A program made the position numbers and the translations under genes. Below are positions 16,508 through 25,676 of a stretch of DNA of 64,000 nt, piece by piece. Under the pieces are notes generated by a model that saw only the letters and a program-made list of their open reading frames with translations, was not told where the DNA came from and did no database searches. The DNA comes from Lacicoccus halitifaciens (GTDB taxonomy: Bacteria > Bacillota > Bacilli > Staphylococcales > Salinicoccaceae). Location: assembly GCF_040544485.1 (NCBI RefSeq), contig NZ_JBDZDV010000001.1, positions 372,001-436,000 on the forward strand, read 5' to 3'. The stretch's first letter is position 1; the number at the start of each line of letters is the position of its first letter.

Positions 16508-16520
16508 ATTATCCCCTCCA

Positions 16521-17504
16521 TCAGTGTTCCAACAGTTCAAGCATCTTCTTTTCTATTTTGTCCGGATTGACCATGAAATGGTCCTCCATCAGCGGAGAAT
16601 ACGGCATTGCCGGCACATCCGGCCCTGCCAGCCTCATGATCGGTGCATCGAGGTCATAGAGGCAGTTTTCAGCGATGATCGCCGATACCTCACTCATGAC
16701 ACTGCCTTCGAGGTTGTCTTCTGTCACGAGCAGCACCTTTCCTGTCTTGCTCGCGGATTCAATGATGCTCTCCTTATCCAGAGGATAAACGGTCCTAAGA
16801 TCCAGAATCTCGATATCATGGCCGTCTTTGGAAAGCCTTTCTGCTGCCTGCAGTGAATAATTCACACAGAGGCCGTAAGTGATGACGGTGATGTCCTCGC
16901 CCTTCCGTTTGACGTCCGCCTTGCCGATCGGCACCGTGTAGTCCCCTTCCGGAACTTCCTCCTTCAGGAGGCGGTAGGCTTTTTTATGCTCGAAAAATAA
17001 AACCGGATCGTTGTCCCTGATTGCCGATATCAGCAGTCCTTTGGCGTCACTCGGCGTGGAAGGGATGACCACTTTCAACCCCGGCGTGGAAGAAAATAAA
17101 GCCTCCACGGACTGCGAATGGTACAGGGCTCCGTGGATCCCGCCGCCGAAAGGCGCACGGATGACGATCGGGCAATTCCAGTCCCCATTGGAGCGGTATC
17201 TGATTTTTGCAGCTTCACTCAATATCTGGTTTGTGGCCGGCAGTATATAATCGGCGAACTGGATTTCTGCAACCGGCCTTTTGCCCATCATTGCAGCACC
17301 GATCGCCGTACCGACTATGTTCGATTCGGCAAGGGGGGTGTCCATACAGCGGAGTTCCCCGTATTTTTCCTGGAGGCCGGCAGTCACTTTGAATACACCG
17401 CCTTTTTTGCCTACATCTTCACCGAGGATGAATACATCCTCGTCCTTACCCATTTCATGATCCAGTGCATTGGAGATTGCCTGGAGATAAGATATTTTAG
17501 CCAT
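16521..17504 (-). CDS. bkdAB: Branched-chain 2-oxo acid dehydrogenase E1 beta
   Basis: Protein of 327 residues of the transketolase-like pyrimidine-binding type. Seen are LGEDVGKKGGVFKVT, GTAIGAAMMGKRPVAEIQFADY and LVTEDNLEGS near the C-terminal domain. It pairs with E1 alpha to decarboxylate branched 2-oxo acids using thiamine diphosphate. The ATG at 17504 has GGAGG upstream and overlaps the E1 alpha end by 8 bases, so the two are translationally coupled. Confidence 0.95.
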   Translation of the reverse strand: MAKISYLQAISNALDHEMGKDEDVFILGEDVGKKGGVFKVTAGLQEKYGELRCMDTPLAESNIVGTAIGAAMMGKRPVAEIQFADYILPATNQILSEAAKIRYRSNGDWNCPIVIRAPFGGGIHGALYHSQSVEALFSSTPGLKVVIPSTPSDAKGLLISAIRDNDPVLFFEHKKAYRLLKEEVPEGDYTVPIGKADVKRKGEDITVITYGLCVNYSLQAAERLSKDGHDIEILDLRTVYPLDKESIIESASKTGKVLLVTEDNLEGSVMSEVSAIIAENCLYDLDAPIMRLAGPDVPAMPYSPLMEDHFMVNPDKIEKKMLELLEH

Positions 17505-18492
17505 TGTTTGCCTCCTCATACACATTCTTCAACGCATCTTCTGCTTTTGGATAAGGTGCGTTTTCGGCATCTTTCGTCGCATCCTTGACGATCACTTTGA
17601 ATTCTTCCTCTACATCTAAAAACCAGGAATCATCCGCGATGTCTTTTTCGACCATATAATCTTTCATCAGGACGAGGCAGTCTTCTTCTTTATTTTTCTC
17701 GCGCTCTTCCAGCGTACGGTAAGCATCATCGTCATCGGAAGAGTGCGCCGTCAGCCTGGTCGACATGGCTTCAATCAATGATGCGCCTTCACCGTTCACT
17801 GCCCTCTCCCTTGCCGCCTTGACCGCTTCATACACGGCAAAAGGATCATTGCCGTCGACATGATCGCCATGCATCCCATAGCCGTGTGCACGGGCTGAGA
17901 GCTTTTCGACTGCATATTGAAGATGTGTCGGTACGCTGATGGCATATTTGTTGTTCTCGATCAGGCAGATCACAGGGAGCTTATGTACACCTGCGAAGTT
18001 CAGGCCTTCATGAAAATCTCCCTGGCTTGTCGAACCTTCTCCAAGAGTGGTCAGTGCGACCCTTTTTTCGCCATCCAGTTTAAATTTATAGGCAGCCCCG
18101 ACGGCATGCAGCACCTGGGTGGTGACCGCAGAGCCCTGGGACAGGATATTATTGGTTTTTTTGCTGAAATGCCCCGGCATCTGGCGGCCTCCGCTTTGTA
18201 TATCGCCTTCTTTGGCAAAAGCTGAAAGCATCGTCTCAAGAGGGGTCATGCCGAAATGTGTCACCAGTGCGAGGTCTCTGTAATAAGGGCTCAGGACATC
18301 TTCCTCCCTGTCCAGCGCAAAACCCGCACCGACCTGTGTCGCTTCCTGGCCCTGGCAGGATATGACGAACGGCAGTTTACCCGCCCGGTTCAACAGCCAC
18401 ATCCTCTCATCGAGCTTCCTCGACAACAGCATTGTGCGGTACATTTCTTTTACATCATCATCAGTCAAACCGACTTCTTCATGATTTTTCAT
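17497..18492 (-). CDS. bkdAA: Branched-chain 2-oxo acid dehydrogenase E1 alpha
   Basis: Protein of 331 residues with the thiamine diphosphate motif GEGSTSQGDFHEGLNFA ending IENNKYAI, and the phosphorylation-loop-like YRDLALVTHFG and RLTAHSSDDD segments known from E1 alpha subunits. Together with E1 beta it forms the alpha2-beta2 decarboxylase. It starts 11 bases after lpdV. No anomaly. Confidence 0.95.
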   Translation of the reverse strand: MKNHEEVGLTDDDVKEMYRTMLLSRKLDERMWLLNRAGKLPFVISCQGQEATQVGAGFALDREEDVLSPYYRDLALVTHFGMTPLETMLSAFAKEGDIQSGGRQMPGHFSKKTNNILSQGSAVTTQVLHAVGAAYKFKLDGEKRVALTTLGEGSTSQGDFHEGLNFAGVHKLPVICLIENNKYAISVPTHLQYAVEKLSARAHGYGMHGDHVDGNDPFAVYEAVKAARERAVNGEGASLIEAMSTRLTAHSSDDDDAYRTLEEREKNKEEDCLVLMKDYMVEKDIADDSWFLDVEEEFKVIVKDATKDAENAPYPKAEDALKNVYEEANNG

Positions 18493-18503
18493 TGTTTGCC
18501 TCC

Positions 18504-19919
18504 TTAAACATGTATAGCCATTCCTTCGGCATCCAGGCCGAGTTCCATCAGAATTTCAGATATCGATGGATGTGCATGGACACTTGAGCCGAGCTCCAGG
18601 GCAGAAGCATCCAGGAACTTGGCCAGTGCAGCTTCGTTGATCAACTCGGTCACATGGGGCCCGACCAGGCTTACACCGAGTATATCCCCAGTTTCCGGTT
18701 CAGTCAGTATTTTTCCGAAACCGTTCTTATTACCCTCGATAACAGCTTTGCCTATCGCGTTAAGTGGAATTTTATGCGCCTCGAATGGTATGCCTTCTTC
18801 CTTCAGGCGGTCCTCTGTCATTCCGAGGGAAGCCGCTTCAGGGGAAGTGTAGATGCACCTCGGCACCTGATTGTAATCCAGCTTATACGGTTCCTCATCA
18901 GTCATATGGATGACGGCGTTGATCGCTTCTTTGGAAGCCACATGTGCAAGCTGTAAGTTGCCAATGCAGTCTCCAACAGCATATATGTTCTCATCTTTCG
19001 TCTGATAATAGTCATTTGTCTTGATATAGCCGTCTTCGAGTTCTATCCTGGTGTTCGACAGGCCGATATCTGCGATGTTCGGTGATCTGCCTATTGCCAC
19101 AAGCACTTTATCAAACGATTTTTCGGATTCTGATTTAAATTTTACATCATCACTATTTAAAATCACATTATTTTCGTCCAGAGTGACTGCCGTCTCAAAA
19201 TCGATCCCCTTTTCGGTAAGGGATTTTTTCAAGGCGTTGGCGAGATCCTGATCCTCACCGGGGAGGATGCGTTCACCCGCTTCATATACAGTCACCTTTG
19301 AGCCCAGATCATTCAGTAGGCTTGCAAACTCGAGCCCGATCACTCCGCCGCCGATGATTGCGATGCTGTCAGGCACCTCGTCAAGTTCCATCATATCATC
19401 ACTCGATAATATCAATTTTCCGTCAAACGGGAGGAATGGCAGTTCACGGGGTTTGGAACCCGTACAAATCAGGACATTCTGATTCACGAGTATTGCACTT
19501 TCACCTTCATCGTCGTGAGGATTATCCACAGCGACAGTTCCGGCCATCGGGGAGAACAGTGAAGGCCCGAGAATCCTTCCATGACCTTCGAATACATCAA
19601 TTTTATTCTTTTTCATAAGATGTTGGATGCCGTTATACATCCGGTCTACGACTTCGTCTTTCCTCGCTGTGATATTTTTCATATCAAACGTCGGTTCGAC
19701 TCTGTCGATGCCGAAATCAGCGGCATTCCTCATCAAGCTGGCTGTTTCGGCCGACTTAAGGAATGATTTCGTAGGGATGCATCCCTTATGCAGGCATGTC
19801 CCGCCGAGTTTCGAACTTTCGACGATTGCAGTTTTCAGTCCCGATTGGGATGCTTTGATGGCGGCAACATAGCCTGCGGTGCCGCCGCCCAAAATGACCA
19901 GATCATACTGGTTTGCCAT
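18504..19919 (-). CDS. lpdV: Dihydrolipoyl dehydrogenase (E3) of the bkd complex
   Basis: Flavoprotein of 471 residues. FAD-binding GGGTAGYVAAI, redox disulfide GGTCLHKGCIPTK, NAD-binding GGGVIGLEFASLL and the C-terminal His-Glu pair in HAHPSISEILMEL are all intact. It reoxidises dihydrolipoyl-E2 with NAD. Placed between buk and bkdAA as in Bacillus, it is the complex-specific E3, not the pyruvate dehydrogenase copy. Confidence 0.95.
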   Translation of the reverse strand: MANQYDLVILGGGTAGYVAAIKASQSGLKTAIVESSKLGGTCLHKGCIPTKSFLKSAETASLMRNAADFGIDRVEPTFDMKNITARKDEVVDRMYNGIQHLMKKNKIDVFEGHGRILGPSLFSPMAGTVAVDNPHDDEGESAILVNQNVLICTGSKPRELPFLPFDGKLILSSDDMMELDEVPDSIAIIGGGVIGLEFASLLNDLGSKVTVYEAGERILPGEDQDLANALKKSLTEKGIDFETAVTLDENNVILNSDDVKFKSESEKSFDKVLVAIGRSPNIADIGLSNTRIELEDGYIKTNDYYQTKDENIYAVGDCIGNLQLAHVASKEAINAVIHMTDEEPYKLDYNQVPRCIYTSPEAASLGMTEDRLKEEGIPFEAHKIPLNAIGKAVIEGNKNGFGKILTEPETGDILGVSLVGPHVTELINEAALAKFLDASALELGSSVHAHPSISEILMELGLDAEGMAIHV

Positions 19920-19931
19920 TACTAGTCCCCC

Positions 19932-20996
19932 TTATTCATATTCCTTCAGCACTTCTTCACCCGATACCACCCGGTATGCACCTTCTGCAAGTGCGAGCAT
20001 TTCCTTTTCCCCGGGGTATACATGTATCCCGCCGAGGAATTCTATATACGGCCGTATGAGATTGATCAGGAAGTCGCTGTAGGCAAGGCCTCCTGTGAAT
20101 AAAATTCCGTCTATATCACCTTTCAGGACGGCTGCACGCGATCCGATTTCCTTGGCGATCTGGACACTCAGTGCCTTGTATACTCCAAGGGCATGCTGAT
20201 CCCCCGACAGAGCCTCCTCTTCCACCTTCAGGGCATCTCCGGTTCCTCTCAAAGAAATGAAGCCGCCCTCTTTGCTGATGGATTTTTCGACTTCTTCGAG
20301 TGTCAGCCTGTTATCAAAAATATACTTGGCCAATGCTCTGTTCGGCAGTGCACCGCTCCTTGTCGGGCTCATCGGCCCATCGCCGTACAACCCGTCGTTC
20401 ACGTCGATGACCCTGCCCTTCTGATGGGCGCCCACAGTGATGCCGCCGCCCATATGTACCACGATGACATTTATATCCTCATACCGCCTGTTGAGGCGCG
20501 CGGCGTAATCACGCGCCACAGCTTTCTGGTTCAGTGCATGGAAAATGGAGATGCGTTCAAGCCCTTTGATCCCTGTCACCCTCACCTCATCCATCAGCTC
20601 ATCGACGACGATCGGGTCGGTGATCGTCGCCTGAATGCCGTATTCGCTGCCGATCTCATGAGCGAGTATGGCACTCAGGTTGGAAGCATGCTCACCGCTC
20701 CCTGAAGACCTGAGGTCCTCGAGCATACGATCATTCACTCTGTAGGTACCTCCGTCGACGGGCTTCAGCAGACCGCCCCTTGCACTGATGACATCCAGAT
20801 TTGCAACGTCGATTCCATACTTATCCAGGAAACCATATATGGAATCCAACCTGGCGGGCACCTGCTCGATCAGGGGCCGGCTCACCTCTTTGGTGGCGAG
20901 CCTTAAAGTTTCGGCATGCATTTCCTGAAGGTCTTCAAAATAGGCGACTTTGGTGGAAGTGCTGCCCAGGTTCAAAACGAGTATTTTAACTGTCAT
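19932..20996 (-). CDS. buk: Butyrate kinase
   Basis: Acetokinase-family protein of 354 residues from the chosen ATG (MTVKILVLNLGSTSTKVAYF). The phosphate-binding LNLGSTSTK, VVHMGGGITVGAH and GDGPMSPTRSGALP motifs are present. It turns branched acyl phosphates to acids with ATP gain, using the product of Ptb. The ribosome site AAAGGG is about 13 bases before the ATG, unusually far; an in-frame ATG 13 codons upstream within bcd has none, so the start is less certain than the gene. Confidence 0.92.
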   Translation of the reverse strand: MTVKILVLNLGSTSTKVAYFEDLQEMHAETLRLATKEVSRPLIEQVPARLDSIYGFLDKYGIDVANLDVISARGGLLKPVDGGTYRVNDRMLEDLRSSGSGEHASNLSAILAHEIGSEYGIQATITDPIVVDELMDEVRVTGIKGLERISIFHALNQKAVARDYAARLNRRYEDINVIVVHMGGGITVGAHQKGRVIDVNDGLYGDGPMSPTRSGALPNRALAKYIFDNRLTLEEVEKSISKEGGFISLRGTGDALKVEEEALSGDQHALGVYKALSVQIAKEIGSRAAVLKGDIDGILFTGGLAYSDFLINLIRPYIEFLGGIHVYPGEKEMLALAEGAYRVVSGEEVLKEYE

Positions 20997-21003
20997 GATC
21001 GTG

Positions 21004-22101
21004 TTAAATCCCTTTATTGAATTGATTTTTTTCATTTAATGAAAATGTGCTTTTGACACGCATCATCTGTTCAATGCGCGTTTCAGCCAGCCGGTCGGCG
21101 GCCTCTGCGGTGGAGATGTCCTGCTCTTTTGCAATACTGAAGATCTTGTCCATCTGATCGTAGATGCCTTTCACTTTCTGGACCGCCCTCTCTTCATTAT
21201 AACCTTCGAGTTCATCCGCCACATTGACGACGCCGCCGCTGTTGACGACATAGTCCGGCGCATAGACGATATTCTTTTCAGCCAGCATGCTGCTGTGTTT
21301 TTCATCCTCGGCCAGTTGATTGTTCGCACTTCCGCAGATTGCTTTGACTTTCATCTGGGGTATCGTCTCATCATTTAAGATGCCGCCGAGTGCACAGGGT
21401 GCAAATATATCGGCTTCAACGCCGTAGATTTCATCCAGTCCGACCTGACTGGCCCCGAAGTCATTCACGGCTCTGTCGACGGCTTCCTGGTTAATGTCGG
21501 TGACGATCAATTTGGCGCCTTCCTCATGGAGGTACTCACACATTTTATAGGCCACGGCACCAACGCCCTGCACCGCAATCGTCCTGCCTTCCAGTGAATC
21601 ATCACCGAAAGCCTCCTTCGCGGTCCGCTTCATCGCCATGAACACTCCAAGTGCCGTCTTCGGGCTCGGATCCCCGCCGGAGCCGTATGATTCATTGATA
21701 CCGCAGACATACGGTGTCTCCTGATAAATATAATCCATATCCTCGACCGTAGTGTTCACATCTTCCGCTGTGATATACCTGCCTCCGAGACTGTTGACAT
21801 AACGACCGAGAGCCCTGAAGAAAGCTTCCGACTTGTCCTTTTTGGCATCTCCGATGATGACGGTCTTGCCGCCGCCAAGGTTCAGACCTGCAGCGGCATT
21901 TTTATATGTCATGCCTTTGGCCAGCCTCAGTACATCCGTGATCGCCTCTTCCTCCGATTCATAATCCCACATCCTCGCTCCGCCCAGTGCCGGTCCGAGG
22001 GTGGTGTCATGGATGCAGATGATGGCCTTTAATCCGCTGGCCCCATCATAACAGAAGACAAGTTGTTCATAATCATTATGTTCCATCTTTTCAAATATCA
22101 T
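21004..22101 (-). CDS. bcd: Leucine (branched-chain amino acid) dehydrogenase
   Basis: Protein of 365 residues of the Glu/Leu/Phe/Val dehydrogenase family. The glycine-rich loop ALGGARMW, the substrate/catalytic region AAAGLNLGGGKTVI and the NAD-binding VQGVGAVAYKM are present. It deaminates leucine, isoleucine and valine to the keto acids used by the Bkd complex. AGGGAG precedes the ATG. Second gene of the operon after ptb. Confidence 0.95.
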   Translation of the reverse strand: MIFEKMEHNDYEQLVFCYDGASGLKAIICIHDTTLGPALGGARMWDYESEEEAITDVLRLAKGMTYKNAAAGLNLGGGKTVIIGDAKKDKSEAFFRALGRYVNSLGGRYITAEDVNTTVEDMDYIYQETPYVCGINESYGSGGDPSPKTALGVFMAMKRTAKEAFGDDSLEGRTIAVQGVGAVAYKMCEYLHEEGAKLIVTDINQEAVDRAVNDFGASQVGLDEIYGVEADIFAPCALGGILNDETIPQMKVKAICGSANNQLAEDEKHSSMLAEKNIVYAPDYVVNSGGVVNVADELEGYNEERAVQKVKGIYDQMDKIFSIAKEQDISTAEAADRLAETRIEQMMRVKSTFSLNEKNQFNKGI

Positions 22102-22128
22102 TTACTACACTCCCTGAATTATTATAGA

Positions 22129-23028
22129 TTAAGATAAAGATTTCATGGCAAGACATATGGAATTGTATTTATCCTCTGCACTGTCCGCCCTTGAAGTCAG
22201 AACGATCGGGACTTTTGCACCTACGACCATTGCAGCTACTCTGGCTCCCGCCGAGTAAACCAGTGATTTGTACAGTATATTCCCCGCCTCAATCTGAGGT
22301 GCGACGAGTATGTCCGCATCACCCGCCACCTCAGAATCGATGTTCTTGGCTGCGGCAGCCTCCTTTGAAATGGCAAGGTCATACTGAAGTGGTCCGTCCA
22401 CTATGAATTCTCTCATATTTCCGTTATAAATACTTTGAATAACATCTATCGATTCGACCGTGGAAACTATTTTCGGATTGATTTTTTCTACAGCAGACAA
22501 CAATGCGACCTTCGGCCTCTGTATATCCAGGCTGTGTGCAAAATCCACGGCATTATCTATGATGCTGATCTTCTCTTTTATGCCTGGTGCAATATTCATC
22601 GCGGCATCCGTCAATATGATACCTTTATGATAATTTGGCAGATCGAATAATGCAACGTGGCTCAAAAATCCATTATAAACCAAACCGTGGGCTTTGTTCA
22701 AAACTGCCTTCAGGATGACGGAAGTGGATACTGCCCCCTTCATCAGTATATCGCATGTCCCATCTGCAACGAGTGCTGCAGCTTTATCCGCCGCCTCCAC
22801 ATCCGATTGTGCGCCGTGGATGTAGATATCCGGATGATCCAGGTACTTTTCATCCATCACCCCCAAAAGCCGGTTCAGACGTGTCTCGTCATCCACAAGG
22901 TGGATGGAAATCTGGTATGTATCCACCAGTCTAAGGACCGGCTCCAGCACAGTTTCATCTGCAGCGCAGGAAATTGAAAGCGCAATCATTTTATGGTTCG
23001 GCTGATTGAAAATTTCATCGAATTTCAT
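22129..23028 (-). CDS. ptb: Phosphate butyryltransferase
   Basis: Protein of 299 residues of the phosphotransacetylase family, exchanging CoA for phosphate on butyryl and branched acyl groups. Motifs DILMKGAVSTSVILKAVLN and ILTDAAMNIAPG are typical. It is the first gene of ptb-bcd-buk-lpdV-bkdAA-bkdAB-bkdB. AGAGGGGGG precedes the ATG. No bkdR-type activator gene, known from Bacillus, is present upstream. Confidence 0.95.
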   Translation of the reverse strand: MKFDEIFNQPNHKMIALSISCAADETVLEPVLRLVDTYQISIHLVDDETRLNRLLGVMDEKYLDHPDIYIHGAQSDVEAADKAAALVADGTCDILMKGAVSTSVILKAVLNKAHGLVYNGFLSHVALFDLPNYHKGIILTDAAMNIAPGIKEKISIIDNAVDFAHSLDIQRPKVALLSAVEKINPKIVSTVESIDVIQSIYNGNMREFIVDGPLQYDLAISKEAAAAKNIDSEVAGDADILVAPQIEAGNILYKSLVYSAGARVAAMVVGAKVPIVLTSRADSAEDKYNSICLAMKSLS

Positions 23029-23050
23029 GAATACCCCCCTCTTCGCTTAC

Positions 23051-23069
23051 ATTATACATATATGTATAA
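23051..23069 (-). promoter_or_regulatory. Putative ptb -10 box overlapped by an 18-base perfect palindrome
   Basis: TATAAT on the minus strand (23051-23056) lies 23 bases before the ptb ATG. The sequence at 23052-23069 is a perfect palindrome with half TTATACATA. No clear -35 element is found at normal spacing. The palindrome could be an operator or just AT-rich chance. Confidence 0.4.
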
Positions 23070-23120
23070 AAAATTACATGGAAATTAAGAAACGTGGAAT
23101 ATTAAGAATTTTTTGTTGAA

Positions 23121-23149
23121 TTGTACTATTTAATCAGACATTGTATAAT
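23121..23149 (+). promoter_or_regulatory. yqzF promoter
   Basis: TTGTAC (23121-23126) and TATAAT (23144-23149) with 17-base spacing, 20 bases before the start codon. Confidence 0.6.
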
Positions 23150-23169
23150 GAGCAGGATATGAGGATTGG

Positions 23170-23439
23170 GTGAGGAATATGCAGAAAATCATAGCATTAT
23201 TAATTCTTGTCATACCGGCAATTCTTGCCGGCGTCGGTGTAAAATGGATGAGGGACAGCGTATTCGGTGTCCTGAATGATCCATTCACCATGACAGCAGT
23301 ACAATTTGGCGTCGGACTCGCCATCTCGGTGGCCGGCATCTGGTTTATCGGCGGCTACATTCTACATCGTGAAAAAAAGAATAAGCGGGCGGCTGAAAGG
23401 TTCCGGAAAAAAGAAAACACAACTGTTGATGAAGATTAA
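23170..23439 (+). CDS. yqzF: DUF2627 membrane protein (YqzF-like)
   Basis: Protein of 89 residues with two membrane helices (about 4-22 and 45-67) and a basic C-terminal tail. The stretch IPAILAGVGVKWMRDS fits the DUF2627 family, found next to the bkd operon in Bacillus. Start: GTG at 23170 has GAGG 5 bases upstream; an ATG at 23179 has GAGG only 3 bases away. Function unknown. The 3' end lies in a terminator hairpin shared with recN and overlaps the recN stop by 4 bases. Confidence 0.8.
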   Translation: MRNMQKIIALLILVIPAILAGVGVKWMRDSVFGVLNDPFTMTAVQFGVGLAISVAGIWFIGGYILHREKKNKRAAERFRKKENTTVDED

Positions 23440-23455
23440 TCAACAGTTGTGTTTT
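23414..23455. terminator. Bidirectional terminator embedded in the ends of yqzF and recN
   Basis: A perfect 17-base-pair inverted repeat (arms 23414-23430 and 23439-23455, 8-base loop) with A and T ends. The arms code for the C-termini of both convergent genes. Confidence 0.9.
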
Positions 23456-25103
23456 TTATGAGTGAACGGGCGTTAAGAAGAGCAGCTTCGGTCACATCCT
23501 GGCCGCTCAGCATACGGGCGATTTCATATACATGATCTTCCCCGGTCAAATAGCGGGTGTTGGTGATTGTCCTCTCCCCGTCACTGTCTTTGTAAATGTA
23601 TAAATGATAGTCGGAAATGGCCGCAGCCTGGGGCAGATGGGAAATCACCAGTATCTGCCTCGACCTGGATAAGATTTTCATCTTTTCAGCCATCCTGGTC
23701 GCTACACCACCGCTCACTCCCGTGTCAATCTCGTCAAGAATGAGTATGGACTGCTGGTCATATTCTGCGAAGATGGATTTGATCGCGAGCATCACGCGGG
23801 ACATCTCCCCGCCCGAGGCCACCTTGTTCATTTCCTTCAAAGGTTCACCCTTGTTCGTGGATATCATGAACTGTACATCACTGTATCCCCTCGCATGGAA
23901 TTTGTCCTGCCTTGTCCTGATTTCAAAATCCACCTGTGACATTTCAAGATCCATCAATTCTTTCAGGATCCGGCTTTCAAGAAAATGCTTGCGTTCATTC
24001 CTGAATGTATGGAGCGCCTCCGCATTCTTCTCCATGTTGGCAAGAAGGGCTTCTTTTTCGGAATTCAGCTTCTCAAAAGAGTGGGAAATATTTTCAAGTT
24101 CCTGTATATCATTATCAAGCTCATCAAGAAAAGACAGAAGCTCATCATATGTCTTGTTATATTTCCTTTTCAGGTAATTGATGCTGTTCAGCCTTGCCTG
24201 TATATCGTTCAACCGTGCCTCATCATAGTCCATTGAGGACATGCTGGAAGTGACATGGGACTCCAGTTCCTGGATGATGAAATAGCTGTCCATTATAGTC
24301 GGGCTGTAATCCTTGAATTCCGTATCGTACTGGGAAAGCGATTCGACCTGCTGATTCAAATCATATAGTGTCGCCTGCGGGCTTTTTTCGGAAGCAAGCA
24401 ATGACTTGATGGCACTCAATGAATCGAAGACCTTTTCGAAATTCATCAAGTACTCCAGTTCCTCCTCAAGCTGTTCTTCCTCGCCCTCTTTCAATTCCAG
24501 GGCGGAAATCTCCTGGAACTGATGCTGATACAACTCGAGGGAATCCCTCCGGTTCCGGTCCCTGTACTCGAGTTCTTCGATCTTCTTGATCGTCGCCAGA
24601 TAATCATCGTAATCCCTTTTATACTCCTGGAAGATATCTTCATTCTGGATATCAAGAAATTTATCCAGATATAATATGTGTTTCCTTTTATCCAGGGCGT
24701 CCAGCTGGGATGACTGTGCAAATATGCTGACAACCTCTTCCATGATTGTTCTGAGCTGCGTAAGGGTGATCATATTGTTATTCAGCTTGATGATACTTTT
24801 CTTGTTCTGCATGATCTCGCGCCGCACGATATACAGCTCATCCTCGGGTATATTATACTCCTCCAGAAGATCGTGCATCCTCGGCGTATCCGGAAAGTCA
24901 AAGACACCTTCGATAAGGGAGCCTTCAGTATCATACCTGATGTCATCCTGCGAAGCTCTTTTGCCGTAAAGATAATTGATCGATTCTATGATCATACTTT
25001 TACCGGCACCGGACTCTCCTGAAATGACGGTCAGTCCATTATGGAAGTCGAGTTCTACATGTTCCAGAATAGCAAAATTTTTAATATTTAAACGTAAGAG
25101 CAC
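23436..25103 (-). CDS. recN: DNA repair protein RecN
   Basis: SMC-like ATPase of 555 residues: Walker A GESGAGKSMI at the N-terminus, long coiled coil (about 150-370), then the signature VASGGEMSRVMLAIK and Walker B SILILDEIDTGVSG. It gathers broken DNA ends in double-strand break repair. The start is a GTG with TTGGAG upstream. It follows argR by 17 bases, a conserved pairing. Confidence 0.96.
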   Translation of the reverse strand: MLLRLNIKNFAILEHVELDFHNGLTVISGESGAGKSMIIESINYLYGKRASQDDIRYDTEGSLIEGVFDFPDTPRMHDLLEEYNIPEDELYIVRREIMQNKKSIIKLNNNMITLTQLRTIMEEVVSIFAQSSQLDALDKRKHILYLDKFLDIQNEDIFQEYKRDYDDYLATIKKIEELEYRDRNRRDSLELYQHQFQEISALELKEGEEEQLEEELEYLMNFEKVFDSLSAIKSLLASEKSPQATLYDLNQQVESLSQYDTEFKDYSPTIMDSYFIIQELESHVTSSMSSMDYDEARLNDIQARLNSINYLKRKYNKTYDELLSFLDELDNDIQELENISHSFEKLNSEKEALLANMEKNAEALHTFRNERKHFLESRILKELMDLEMSQVDFEIRTRQDKFHARGYSDVQFMISTNKGEPLKEMNKVASGGEMSRVMLAIKSIFAEYDQQSILILDEIDTGVSGGVATRMAEKMKILSRSRQILVISHLPQAAAISDYHLYIYKDSDGERTITNTRYLTGEDHVYEIARMLSGQDVTEAALLNARSLIKNTTVD

Positions 25104-25120
25104 TTACAACACTCCAATTT

Positions 25121-25573
25121 TTAAATCAGATTGAAAATACGGTCCCTGATCGCCTCTTGTGACTCCAAATCCCGGCAGATCAACAGGCATGTATCATCTC
25201 CACAGATCGTTCCAACCACTTCTTCCCATTCCAGCTGATCGATAATCGCCCCGATGGACTGGGCATTGCCCGGAAGGGTCTTCAGCACAAGCAGATTCTC
25301 TGTGTAATCAAGCTTGACGAAGCTGTCCATCAGGTAGCGCCCCAATTTTTCCAGAGGATGGAACTTCCGGTCTTTTGGAAGGCTGTACACATAAGCACCG
25401 GTCGGTGTAGGGACTTTGACCAGCTGAAGTTCTTTGATGTCCCTTGAAACGGTTGCCTGCGTCACGTTGAAATTATACTCGTTCAGCATGGCCACCAGAT
25501 CTTCCTGAGTCTCGATTTTATTATTTGTGATGATTTCTCTGATTTTAATCTGTCTGATCGACTTGTTTGACAT
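25121..25573 (-). CDS. argR: Arginine repressor ArgR/AhrC
   Basis: Protein of 150 residues: N-terminal winged helix (QEDLVAMLNEYN, TQATVSRDIKELQLVK) and C-terminal arginine-binding hexamer domain with GTICGDDTCLLICR. It represses arginine synthesis and activates its breakdown. GGAGG precedes the ATG. An ARG box in its own leader suggests autoregulation. It is followed by recN. Confidence 0.95.
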   Translation of the reverse strand: MSNKSIRQIKIREIITNNKIETQEDLVAMLNEYNFNVTQATVSRDIKELQLVKVPTPTGAYVYSLPKDRKFHPLEKLGRYLMDSFVKLDYTENLLVLKTLPGNAQSIGAIIDQLEWEEVVGTICGDDTCLLICRDLESQEAIRDRIFNLI

Positions 25574-25596
25574 TATTATCCTCCATATTATGAGCC

Positions 25597-25612
25597 TGTA
25601 TATTTATACATA
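25597..25612. promoter_or_regulatory. ARG box upstream of argR
   Basis: On the minus strand TATGTATAAATATACA fits the general ARG-box pattern TNTGNATWWWWATNCA at every defined position, 24 bases before the argR ATG. It probably overlaps the promoter. Confidence 0.6.
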
Positions 25613-25642
25613 TAATATCATAACATGAGGAGGAAATACACT

Positions 25643-25676
25643 AAAAAAACATTCACTTATATTACAAAGTGAATGT
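25643..25676 (-). terminator. Terminator after tlyA
   Basis: Ten-base-pair hairpin (arms 25649-25658 and 25667-25676, 8-base loop) followed on the minus strand by seven U residues. It ends the dxs-containing block before argR. Confidence 0.8.

Noticed and set aside
15918..16856. 312-codon open frame on the plus strand
   Set aside because: It is antisense to bkdB and bkdAB, has no ribosome site or promoter, and its Ala/Ser-rich composition is what the complement of the E2 linker gives.
23070..23140. CodY box before ptb
   Set aside because: AT-rich words resembling AATTTTCWGAAAATT occur but with too many mismatches.
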